Positions 1 to 5,808 of a stretch of DNA of 15,670 nt are shown here, in pieces; positions within the stretch are counted from its first letter, which is position 1; every line of letters starts with the position of its first letter. The translations under genes and the position numbers were made by a program. The notes beneath the pieces were generated by a model. It made no database searches and was not told the origin of the DNA. It was given only the letters and a program-made list of their open reading frames with translations. The DNA lies in assembly GCA_014523485.1 (NCBI GenBank), contig JAATVK010000073.1:1-15670 (forward strand), in the 5' to 3' direction. The stretch is from Nitrososphaerales archaeon TH5894. GTDB taxonomy: Archaea > Thermoproteota > Nitrososphaeria > Nitrososphaerales > Nitrososphaeraceae.

Positions 1-69
1 ACCATCTATTTTTTCTTCGATCTGATCTTTAAATTTAACTCTCTCATCCATTTCAACATGTTTTGCCAT
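1..69 (-). CDS. Partial small charged protein (N-terminus only)
   Basis: The reverse strand reads 23 codons from an ATG at 69 to the window edge, without a stop. The peptide begins MAKHVEMDERVKFKDQIEEK and is rich in Lys and Glu, so it is likely helical or coiled-coil. A TATA-like stretch (reverse complement of about 82-94) lies some 20 nt upstream, which suits a leaderless transcript. I do not recognise a family. Its start resembles the other small minus-strand ORF at 1180-1308: Met, acidic residues, KFK, then EEKI. The two flank the serine protease on either side. Too little is visible to assign a function. Confidence 0.4.
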   Translation of the reverse strand, partial: MAKHVEMDERVKFKDQIEEKIDG

Positions 70-94
70 TATTATGACTCAGAATAGATATAAT

Positions 95-211
95 ATGATT
101 ATTTCTACTTTTTGTTATGAAGGTTCTATAGAAGTAAAGAGAGATGAAATAACGCAAAATTATCAAAACTTGACTCGAAATCAAGTGGCTTTACAAACAA
201 GTTATCATTAA
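95..211 (+). CDS. Possible 38-aa ORF upstream of the protease
   Basis: An ATG at 95 opens 38 codons ending in TAA at 209-211. The next in-frame stretch (212 onward, +2 frame) carries the transmembrane segment assigned to the protease N-terminus, so this may be the original 5' part of that gene cut by a stop codon. Alternatively it is random. There is no recognisable domain and no clear promoter at the right distance. Treat it as a candidate only. Confidence 0.2.
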   Translation: MIISTFCYEGSIEVKRDEITQNYQNLTRNQVALQTSYH

Positions 212-262
212 ATAACATTCAGAAACACAACTGAGGTTAAAATCTTTTATAGTTCTAACAAA

Positions 263-388
263 GTGTTTGATATAATTACAAATATTTTTGGTAGTTTAGT
301 AGCGGCAGTCATTTTACGAACAATAGAATATATTTTTAAGGAAAATAAAAAAAGAATAAGCTATTCTTATATTCGTAGAAAAAAAAAT
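263..388 (+). pseudogene. Out-of-frame N-terminal membrane anchor of the serine protease
   Basis: In the +2 frame a GTG at 263 starts a peptide with one hydrophobic helix (FDIITNIFGSLVAAVIL) followed by a basic stretch (RTIEYIFKENKKR, then RRKK). This is the pattern of an N-terminal membrane anchor with the basic side in the cytoplasm. It reaches an A9 run at 379-387 and, unshifted, ends at a TGA at 407-409. Dropping one A joins it smoothly to the +3 frame, which is open from 360 and reads through IPKEIDGIKTDIIKGVF into the protease domain at 534. That IPxxIDGxxTDI motif is typical of the segment preceding NAL1-like trypsin-fold domains. I infer one gene split by a homopolymer indel: sequencing error, genuine decay, or slippage. 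Confidence 0.5.
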
Positions 389-533
389 ACCAGAAGAACA
401 ATTAAATGAAAAAGAAAAAATTCCTAAAGAGATTGATGGCATAAAAACTGATATAATAAAGGGAGTTTTTAGACATCAAATTCTCGAAATACCCATTACT
501 GAGGCAAATCCTGATAGAGATTATTATGATCCA

Positions 534-1211
534 TTGGTTGGTGACATAAGTATTGGTCCAGCGAGAAAAGTTTATAGAAGTCGTCCCAATGGAGAAATTG
601 AGCAAGTTCATATTGTGGGCACTTTGGGATTAGTGGTCAAAGATGAGCTAGAAGGTAGTACATTTATGTTAAGTAATCGGCATGTATTATTCGCAGATAA
701 TGTCGGTGGCCCAGGCGACGTCATTATACAACCTAGTCCTGTGGATACTAGTGAACGAAATAGAGTTGGAACTAATATCAGAGGTAGAAGAAATTCTAAA
801 GTTGATTGTGCAATAGCAAGAAATTACCACGATAGGGATGCCTCAATAAATGAAATAGCTGACGATCCGGGTCAAGAATATATCTTTACTGACCCTGGAG
901 AGCCTCCAGTAGACTTCGTATGGAAACGAGGAAGAACTACTAAAAAAACAGCAGGATTTATCTCAGCTACAGATGCCAGTGTAATAATTGATGGAGATCG
1001 TTTTATTGATCAAATTCTGATAATCTCAGATAGAAATTCTCGGTTTGCGGATAAAGGTGATTCAGGCTCTGTTATCGTAATGAACCAAACTCTTTCAACT
1101 AAACTTTTGATTGTAGGTCTTTTATTTGGTTCAGAGGAGGATGGAGAGTGGGCTGTTGCTAATAAAATACTTACTGTCTTTAGACAGTTAGGTGTTCGAC
1201 CTGTAAATTAA
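534..1211 (+). CDS. Trypsin-fold serine protease, NAL1-like
   Basis: A chymotrypsin-fold (S1-like) serine endopeptidase domain. The catalytic triad is visible: His50 in LSNRHVL, Asp91 in VDCAIA, and Ser177 in GDSGS. The segment KRGRTTKKTAGFI between Asp and Ser and the VGLLFGS strand after Ser match the NAL1-like/trypsin-like families of bacteria, archaea and plants. The listed start is TTG at 534, but the frame is open upstream to 360 with no ATG, GTG or TTG. The upstream residues (IDGIKTDII and so on) look like genuine protein, so 534 is probably not the true N-terminus. The real start is probably GTG 263, reached through a one-base correction in the A9 run at 379-387, which would give a membrane-anchored enzyme. 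The substrate is unknown. The C-terminal 32 bp overlap a small antisense ORF. Confidence 0.85.
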   Translation: MVGDISIGPARKVYRSRPNGEIEQVHIVGTLGLVVKDELEGSTFMLSNRHVLFADNVGGPGDVIIQPSPVDTSERNRVGTNIRGRRNSKVDCAIARNYHDRDASINEIADDPGQEYIFTDPGEPPVDFVWKRGRTTKKTAGFISATDASVIIDGDRFIDQILIISDRNSRFADKGDSGSVIVMNQTLSTKLLIVGLLFGSEEDGEWAVANKILTVFRQLGVRPVN

Positions 1212-1308
1212 AGATAATGCCTATCTTTGAGATTATTTGTTGAAACTTTTTCTCTATCTTTTCTTCTAATACATGTTCTAATTCTTTAAACTTTTTATCC
1301 TCTTCCAT
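1180..1308 (-). CDS. Small charged hypothetical protein (42 aa)
   Basis: An ATG at 1308 opens 42 codons to TAA at 1180-1182. The peptide starts MEEDKKFKELEHVLEEKIEK and continues KFQQIISKIGIIFN. It is a probable amphipathic or coiled-coil helix. It converges on the protease gene and overlaps its last 32 bp. It resembles the partial ORF at the left edge (1-69). The C-terminus lies inside the antisense of the protease, so this could be a truncated copy of a longer gene. No family recognised; short length keeps confidence low. Confidence 0.35.
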   Translation of the reverse strand: MEEDKKFKELEHVLEEKIEKKFQQIISKIGIIFNLQVEHLTV

Positions 1309-1498
1309 TTTTTTATATTATAATAAATTTATGTTTTTAATATGTATACTTAAAGATTGATTTTTTTCTTGATTTTTACATAAGCAGTAATTTTTTGTGA
1401 ATATAATATCCGTGTTAATACACAAAAAGTATTATATTTTACCTAATAATTATAATACCCTATTATTTTATATAAGAATTTTTTGTTTGGTTTATTTG

Positions 1499-1657
1499 TT
1501 ATTCTTCTTTCTTAATAGTTATATCAAAAGAGAAAGGGTGCCGTAAATGTTTTCCAATATATTTTTTCATTAATCTCTTAATTGCAGAAACCCAAAATAT
1601 ACATAAAAATATTGATGTGTTTATGTCTGCATTTTTTTGAGCATTTAATACTTTCAT
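1499..1657 (-). CDS. Open 52-codon frame inside the decayed gene
   Basis: ATG at 1657 to TAA at 1499-1501 gives a 52-aa frame ending in KKYIGKHLRHPFSFDITIKK. It may be called as a gene. I read it as the 3' segment of the frameshifted gene spanning 1499-2244: its first 20 or so residues overlap the better-matching frame that carries the Cys/His cluster. The C-terminal part (YIGKHL) is the recognisable piece. Confidence 0.3.
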   Translation of the reverse strand: MKVLNAQKNADINTSIFLCIFWVSAIKRLMKKYIGKHLRHPFSFDITIKKEE

Positions 1658-2244
1658 ATTTTATTACTGAATTTTTTGGAATTTTCAATTTCTCTTTTAC
1701 CTTTTTTTCTAATCCATAGAGATCTATTAATTCATGATTTTTGTAAAAGGTATATCCTATTTTCGAATCTTGTTCTTCTCCTTCTAATTCCTTTGTATAT
1801 TTAGATTTTAAATATATTTTTCAAGTTTTGGTATATCTTCCTTTTAAAATACAAATATTCTGGTTCTAATTCTTCTTCATTGTTTAAAATGGATTTATCG
1901 TTACTATTAGAATAACTAATATGAAGATCGTTATTATTAATGGACATCTTAAATTTCAGCACCACTATTCAAACTGTTCTCTTCATCAAAAATCGATATT
2001 GCGTCATTGTTTTCTTTTTTGGTCTTATCATGAGAAGAAATTCGGTCTATTGTTAATGATGTGAATTTGTTATTAGTAGTATTATTATAACTTGCCAATC
2101 TTTTCTCTGCTAACTCAAATTTTTCTTTGTTAGGTTCTTTACGAGTGTGTTAAAATATAGTCAAAATAATAAATTTATAATAGAATCTATACTTCTTTCT
2201 AATTCTATTTGAGGATCTGTTGATGTTATACGTATCTTTGGCTG
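1499..2244 (-). pseudogene. Decayed gene with Cys/His cluster and KKYIGKHL tail, several frameshifts
   Basis: Four overlapping minus-strand reading frames give protein-like sequence that joins end to end. (a) 2244-2161 reads PKIRITSTDPQIELERSID and stops. (b) 2149-1949 reads RKEPNKEKFELAEKRL, 66 residues. (c) 1947-1801 starts at an ATG and runs to YLYFKRKIYQNL. (d) 1820-1578 resumes KIYLKSKYTKELEGEE and ends with CSKKCRHKH. (e) 1657-1499 finishes IKRLMKKYIGKHLRHPFSF and ends in TAA. The end of (d) plus (e) resembles the small domain with a Cys cluster, aromatic strand and KKYIGK tail seen in many archaeal and bacterial accessory proteins (DUF6788-like, from memory). Three of the joins need indels, partly in short A runs. 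Segment (b) ends 2 nt before the ATG of (c), so these may have been two coupled genes. Function unknown. Confidence 0.5.
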
Positions 2245-2249
2245 TTAAT

Positions 2250-2328
2250 AAAATTATTGTACAAACCCCGAAGTAAGGCGCCGGGAGTGGGACTCGAACC
2301 CTGCAACTAGATTCGAGGGTTTATACAA
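2250..2328 (-). repeat. tRNA 3'-end-like fragment inside an inverted repeat
   Basis: On the minus strand 2300-2277 reads as a tRNA T-loop (TTCGAGT), the T-stem 3' strand CCCAC, an acceptor strand TCCCGGC and a G discriminator. This fits the 3' end of a tRNA-Ser best. The 5' half of the T-stem is only partly complementary and no D- or anticodon arm is present, so it is not a functional tRNA. It is flanked by an imperfect inverted repeat: left arm 2257-2272, right arm 2312-2328, 15 to 16 matching positions with one extra base. The same 13-mer AAAATTATTGTAC begins this copy (2250) and the copy at 2903. Confidence 0.5.
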
Positions 2329-3124
2329 TTTGATATAATTCAAGGACATTGAATACTCCTTTACCATAGATTCTATTCTCTTAAAACAATTTCTAGCTTT
2401 TTCATTTGCATTATCAATAATTATATCAAATTTTTAATTTTTCTAATCTTGAAATAGATAGTAGAACGTATCAAATTATCAAATTAGTCTGATAGACTAG
2501 AATTGTTTTGTTTATACTTTAATGGGTATTTTTAGTAAATATTTTCAAATTCTGAGTCATGGTAGATATAAACAACGAATTCTTTGATAGAATAAACTAA
2601 CTTTTTTAGTAAAAATTGCAAATTGCAAAGGTTTATATACTTCTAGTTTAAAATCTTGTTTTTTGTGTATTTATATCTATATATTTCAATGAAATAGAAC
2701 GTTATTTAGTTAAATTTGACTTTGACTATCGTGTTGTAACCTATCAAAATAGTAAAAAAGTTGATAAAATTTCTGTGTTCTAGATACTCTAAAACCCTGT
2801 ATAATTTTTCTTATTTGCGTCTATTAACAAAAAGTCAGCCTAGTTGAATAGATTTCTGAATTTGTGCATATACTGGCTGGCTCAATCTGGATTAATTAAA
2901 GGAAAATTATTGTACTTCGGAAAGATATCAAAATAATAGCGCCTGGAGTGGGATTTGAATGCTCGGTTCGAATCCTTCTTTTTTGTAGGATTCATAATAA
3001 TTTTTCAACAATAATTAATAATTAAAGGTTCCTTGCTATCAAGATAATTTGTTATAATTAACTGTTAAATTCACAGCTAGAAAAAAATCCGATAATTGCA
3101 GCAGATGCAGCAATGCAGCGCTAC
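2329..3124. other. Gene-poor AT-rich stretch
   Basis: Apart from the tRNA-like fragment at 2903-2964 I see no intact gene. A TATA-like box (TTTATATA, about 2632-2639) has no convincing gene 25 nt downstream. A short stretch at 2688-2780 (+) reads EIERYLVKFDFDYRVVTY without a start codon. Another at 2842-2934 (+) reads YWLAQSGLIKGKLLYFGK. Both look faintly protein-like and may be gene remnants, but neither is identifiable. A small perfect inverted repeat TAGTCT/AGACTA lies at 2485-2499. Confidence 0.4.
2903..2964 (-). repeat. Second, diverged tRNA 3'-end-like fragment
   Basis: On the minus strand 2960-2939 reads T-loop TTCAAAT, CCCAC, TCCAGGC and G, a diverged version of the fragment at 2277-2300. 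It shares GCGCC.GGAGTGGGA in plus orientation, and the preceding AAAATTATTGTAC (2903-2915) is identical to 2250-2262. The 5' T-stem strand does not pair, so it is not a tRNA gene. The two copies are in the same orientation, about 660 bp apart. They could be old attachment sites or copies of a tRNA-derived repeat. Confidence 0.45.
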
Positions 3125-3289
3125 CTATATAATATAAGATAATTTTTTATTGTTGATTTTATTAGTCTGATGTCTTTCTGATGCACTGGTTGAATCCATA
3201 AGTTTGTGATATTGTTTGACTAAGAAGCGATTCTGAGCATTCTCTATTTTATCTATTTTTTCTACTGTTGTTGAAAGTTTTACTGGCAT
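3125..3289 (-). pseudogene. Truncated tyrosine recombinase (integrase) N-terminus
   Basis: ATG at 3289 to TAG at 3125-3127 gives 54 codons beginning MPVKLSTTVEKIDKIENAQN. It continues through FLVKQYHKLMDSTSASERHQ to NKINNKKLSYII. This matches the start of the thaumarchaeal XerC/D-type integrase SAM-like N-terminal domain (pattern: N..LI.EFY.YMK..G.SE.HQ.NNLK.I..Y). All of the catalytic domain (R-H-R-Y) is missing: the frame ends and no continuation is visible in other frames. A purine-rich GGAGGAGGAG lies about 9 nt upstream of the ATG. It sits 80 bp beyond the 3' end of the CAT tRNA on the same strand, the classic position of an integrase beside its tRNA attachment site. I infer the remnant of an integrated element. 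Confidence 0.6.
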
Positions 3290-3368
3290 CTAAATACTTC
3301 TCCTCCTCCTTCTTTGTGAATCAACAAAAGGTGTATTTTACTGAAATGATTTAATCCCAACAGATTAA

Positions 3369-3442
3369 TGGGCCTAAAGGGGTTTGAACCCTCGACCTAC
3401 CGGTTATGAGCCGGTCGCTCTACCAGGCTAAGCTATAGGCCC
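3369..3442 (-). tRNA. tRNA, anticodon CAT (tRNA-Ile2 or elongator tRNA-Met)
   Basis: A complete 74-nt cloverleaf on the minus strand. The acceptor GGGCCTA (3442-3436) pairs with TAGGCCC (3376-3370), with A discriminator at 3369. The anticodon stem ACCGG/CCGGT holds loop CTCATAA with anticodon CAT at 3408-3406. The T-arm loop is TTCAAAC. No CCA is encoded. The anticodon stem lacks the three G-C pairs of initiator tRNA. The GGGCC acceptor and TAGCTTAGCCTGG D-arm resemble archaeal tRNA-Ile2, whose CAT is modified to read AUA, more than elongator Met; this is from memory and not decisive. Confidence 0.9.
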
Positions 3443-3470
3443 AGCTATTTCATTTATATTCAATAATGAG

Positions 3471-3481
3471 GATATAAAAAT
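3471..3481 (-). promoter_or_regulatory. TATA box of the CAT tRNA
   Basis: The minus strand reads TTTTTATATC about 30 nt upstream of the mature tRNA 5' end at 3442. This is the spacing of an archaeal TBP box with a short 5' leader. Confidence 0.5.
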
Positions 3482-3509
3482 TTAAGTCTAAAGGTATCAA
3501 GGGTAAAAA

Positions 3510-4226
3510 TCAATTCATAATATCTTTTACGTAATTATTGCAGACTGAATCAAGGATTTCATTTTGAGAATTCAGTGAACTAACCGATGCATTTAAGATA
3601 GATTCGTTTATACTGTTGGTATTTCTAATTAAATTGTGATCAAGCAAAATTGTTTTCCATAATCGAGCGTGCTCGATATCTGCAATTTGATGTATCTTAA
3701 AATACATTATACCTTCATCCGTGAAAATATTATAAAATTTTTGTAATCCTTCGATTTTGGTTTTACTAATTTGAGGAAGTTCTTTTTCAAATGAATACAT
3801 GACTGATGCACCTTCGCAAAAGGACGAACTACATAATTCTTTAAGTTTTTTAATCGCTAGATTAACCTCATTATTTCCTTCATATTCCAATAATTCTTGT
3901 TTTTCCATACCAAGTGAGTGTGCAAATTGTATCCATGGTTCGATATGTTGATGTTCTTCATTCTGAATATATTTTACTGCTTTCACATACTGGTTTCCTG
4001 GATCATAGTTTTCAAGATTCTTATGAATATTATCAACTAACTCAGGAACAGATTTAACCAATTGAAAATATTCTTTGGAATAACTACGTAGATGGTTCAA
4101 CTTAAGTTTTCCCTCTTTCCATAGAATATAAAATCGATGATTTAATAAACTTCGTTTTTGTATTTCATCGTCAATTAGTTTGATTAATAATTCTAAATTA
4201 CTCGAATCATACCTATTGTAGATCAT
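3510..4226 (-). CDS. CADD/PqqC-like haem-oxygenase-fold iron oxidase
   Basis: A 238-aa all-helical protein of the haem-oxygenase-like diiron oxidase (TenA/PqqC/CADD) superfamily. Signatures: HRFYILWKEGKL at residues 30-41 (family pattern H.FY..W..G.L), NEEHQHIEPW at 89-98 with the candidate metal ligands Glu90/91 and His94, YSFEKELP at 144-151 with Glu147, and YFKIHQIADIEHARLW at 175-190 with His179, Asp183 and His186. CADD-type enzymes make p-aminobenzoate from one of their own tyrosines in a metal-dependent reaction. Whether this one does so or oxidises another small molecule cannot be told from sequence. ATG at 4226 is the first start; a second ATG two bases into the leader is in another frame. 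It is a single gene, convergent with nothing, 67 bp upstream of the CAT tRNA. Confidence 0.75.
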   Translation of the reverse strand: MIYNRYDSSNLELLIKLIDDEIQKRSLLNHRFYILWKEGKLKLNHLRSYSKEYFQLVKSVPELVDNIHKNLENYDPGNQYVKAVKYIQNEEHQHIEPWIQFAHSLGMEKQELLEYEGNNEVNLAIKKLKELCSSSFCEGASVMYSFEKELPQISKTKIEGLQKFYNIFTDEGIMYFKIHQIADIEHARLWKTILLDHNLIRNTNSINESILNASVSSLNSQNEILDSVCNNYVKDIMN

Positions 4227-4301
4227 ACATATAACAAGATAGAAAGATTAGAAAAACCTTTTGTATTCTTAATTATTATTAGAGTTTTAAGTTAAGAAAA
4301 G

Positions 4302-4310
4302 ATTTTATAG
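4302..4310 (+). promoter_or_regulatory. TATA box of tRNA-Glu
   Basis: ATTTTATAG lies 24 to 32 nt upstream of the tRNA 5' end at 4334, the normal archaeal box A spacing. Confidence 0.5.
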
Positions 4311-4333
4311 AAATTAAAATTACAAATCCTCGT

Positions 4334-4431
4334 GCTCCGGTGGTGTAGTAGCTTTATTATGGCTGCACAATCCGGTCAAGCATTGTGGCCTTTCGAGTCG
4401 CAGATCCCGGGTTCAAATCCCGGCCGGAGCA
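4334..4431 (+). tRNA. tRNA-Glu (TTC) with a 22-nt intron in the D-loop
   Basis: The acceptor GCTCCGG (4334-4340) pairs with CCGGAGC (4424-4430), with A discriminator at 4431. The anticodon stem GTGGC/GTCGC encloses CTTTCGA, with anticodon TTC at 4392-4394. The T-arm is CCGGG TTCAAAT CCCGG. The gene is 98 nt because an extra 22 nt (4350-4371, or 4349-4370) sits in the D-loop. Removing it restores GTGT AGTCCGGTCAA GCAT, the usual archaeal tRNA-Glu D-arm, and a 76-nt tRNA. No CCA is encoded. Splicing by the bulge-helix-bulge endonuclease is inferred. Confidence 0.9.
4350..4371 (+). other. Non-canonical tRNA intron (D-loop)
   Basis: A 22-nt insert between GTGTAGT and CCGGTCAAGCAT of tRNA-Glu. 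The boundary is ambiguous by one base because both ends carry T. GTAGC (4348-4352) can pair with GCTGC (4362-4366) over a 9-nt loop, giving a small hairpin at the splice region. I have not demonstrated a full bulge-helix-bulge motif. Confidence 0.7.
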
Positions 4432-4522
4432 CTCAAAATACTTTGCTTTTAAATTAAATATTATAGATAATTACGATGACCGCATTATAGTAGCATTAAT
4501 ATTCTGATTATTTTTAACTAAA

Positions 4523-5494
4523 GTGAAGATTAAATATTTGGATGGCGATATTTTAAAAGGAAAAAATACAAACCAAGAATCACGTAGTTCATTAATGGAA
4601 CAATTTGGTGATTTTTTATCAAAAATTAATGATACTTTAGAAAGAGAATTGAATCTATATTCCTGGTCTGAATTTTATTCTCCTCTTAAATACGCGTGTG
4701 ATGGAGGAAAGAGAATCCGTCCTCTTATATTATTATTATCATCTGAAATAATTAATTCTAAAAATAATGACAATAATATTCTCACAAACATTCCTCAGGG
4801 TTTTTCTAAACTCGATGACAAAGGATTTCTTGCAGCATCTGCTATAGAACTTTTACATACAGAATCAGTCATACACGATGATATTATTGATGAAGAAAAT
4901 GTGAGAAGAGGAAAACCATCGTTTCATATAAAATATGGATATAATAATAGTATTTTAACGGCAGACTTTGTACTTGGAATTATTTTAAATATAACATCAA
5001 AATTAAATAACCCTCGTATTTCCTCAGAGATCGCAAATGCGGCTATTCGTATGAGCGAAGGGGAAATAATGGAAATTAGATTGAACAAAGACCATACTAT
5101 TACAGAAGACGATTATATCAAGGTATTAGAACATAAAACCGCTTCTCTGTTTGAATCTTCTACTCGAATTGGGGCCATTTTAGCTGATGCGAATGAAGAA
5201 GACACCCGAGCAATGGGAAATTTTGGACATTTGATGGGAATAGCTTATCAAATTCATGATGACCTTGATGATTGGAATAATGAAGATAGATTATTTAACT
5301 TACTGATGAAACAGAATAATCATTCTCAACATCTTGTTAGTAAAATGGAAAACTTGTACAACTCTTATTCACTGAAAGCAAAAAATGAACTCAATTTGGT
5401 TATAAGAAATATCAAAAATAATTATACTAATCGCTTGAAACATCAATTAGAAGAACTTACAAATCTTAATATGTTACCATTTAGATCTTCTTAA
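4523..5494 (+). CDS. Polyprenyl diphosphate synthase (trans-isoprenyl, GGPP-synthase family)
   Basis: A 323-aa soluble enzyme that condenses isopentenyl diphosphate onto an allylic diphosphate. In archaea such enzymes make the C20 or longer chains of membrane lipids and quinones. The motifs are complete: GGKRIRP at 61-67 (IPP binding), first Asp-rich motif HDDIID with D119, D120 and D123 followed by RRGKPSFH, EHKTASLF around 203-210, and second Asp-rich motif IHDDLDD at 245-250. Unusual points are an Asn/Lys-rich insert at about 76-92, a Glu (E114) at the fifth position before the first Asp motif where small or aromatic residues set chain length, and a second motif not followed by the common long tail. 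The start is GTG at 4523; the ATG at 4595 (residue 25) is an alternative. Product chain length is not predictable with confidence. Confidence 0.88.
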   Translation: MKIKYLDGDILKGKNTNQESRSSLMEQFGDFLSKINDTLERELNLYSWSEFYSPLKYACDGGKRIRPLILLLSSEIINSKNNDNNILTNIPQGFSKLDDKGFLAASAIELLHTESVIHDDIIDEENVRRGKPSFHIKYGYNNSILTADFVLGIILNITSKLNNPRISSEIANAAIRMSEGEIMEIRLNKDHTITEDDYIKVLEHKTASLFESSTRIGAILADANEEDTRAMGNFGHLMGIAYQIHDDLDDWNNEDRLFNLLMKQNNHSQHLVSKMENLYNSYSLKAKNELNLVIRNIKNNYTNRLKHQLEELTNLNMLPFRSS

Positions 5495-5505
5495 ATATTA
5501 TCGCT

Positions 5506-5526
5506 ATGTTGACTCTAGTTCAACAT
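5506..5526 (+). terminator. Hairpin after the polyprenyl synthase gene
   Basis: ATGTTGA (5506-5512) and TCAACAT (5520-5526) form a perfect 7-bp stem with a 7-nt loop, 12 nt past the stop codon. It is followed by A/T-rich sequence but no strong T run, so a role in 3'-end formation is possible only. Confidence 0.25.
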
Positions 5527-5781
5527 TAAAAATTTAAATTCCCCCAAATGAGAGTAAAAGTATAATAGCGTTTGTTTCATTGTCAGTACTTTCATTTGTT
5601 TCTTAAGGTCGTTTCGTTTATAAAGATTCTTTCCAAAACGAGTGGTTATAAATTTCAGCGTCAGCCACAGGTCTATAGTAAAGAATTATTGAGATATATT
5701 ATTCAGATAAAAATTGCTCCGATCATTATCATTAGAGCAACCTAGTAGCCAAATCTTACATCTATGCTTACAAGAATGTTT
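5527..5781. other. Intergenic stretch without a visible gene
   Basis: Between the polyprenyl synthase and the PRC-like gene I find no ORF with protein-like composition and no tRNA. It ends in the TATA box of the downstream gene. Confidence 0.5.
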
Positions 5782-5790
5782 TTTATATAA
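5782..5790 (+). promoter_or_regulatory. TATA box of the PRC-like gene
   Basis: TTTATATAA is centred about 23 nt before the ATG at 5809. That spacing puts the transcription start at or next to the start codon, so the mRNA is probably leaderless. Confidence 0.6.
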
Positions 5791-5808
5791 CGTTAATAAA
5801 TATTATTT

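Noticed and set aside
402..611. 69-aa minus-strand ORF opposite the protease N-terminus
   Set aside because: It lies antisense to the protease frame, which carries the recognisable motifs. Its Asn/Ile/Phe-rich peptide looks like a shadow.
2277..2300. A functional tRNA at the first tRNA-like fragment
   Set aside because: Only the T-loop, its 3' strand and the acceptor 3' strand are present. There is no acceptor 5' strand, D-arm or anticodon arm nearby.
2485..2499. Perfect inverted repeat TAGTCT/AGACTA as an operator
   Set aside because: Short palindromes are expected by chance in AT-rich DNA and no promoter or gene is nearby.
2688..2780. Start-less frame reading EIERYLVKFDFDYRVVTY as a gene
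   Set aside because: It has no start codon, only about 44 codons and no recognisable family. It may be a remnant but is not supportable.
1312..3368. A CRISPR array or other regularly spaced repeat in the gene-poor region
   Set aside because: No regularly spaced repeats were found. Only two diverged tRNA-like fragments about 660 bp apart recur.
3369..3442. The CAT tRNA as the source of the tRNA-like fragments at 2277 and 2939
   Set aside because: Its 3' end (TAGGCCC with A discriminator) differs from TCCCGGC/TCCAGGC with G, so the fragments come from another tRNA.
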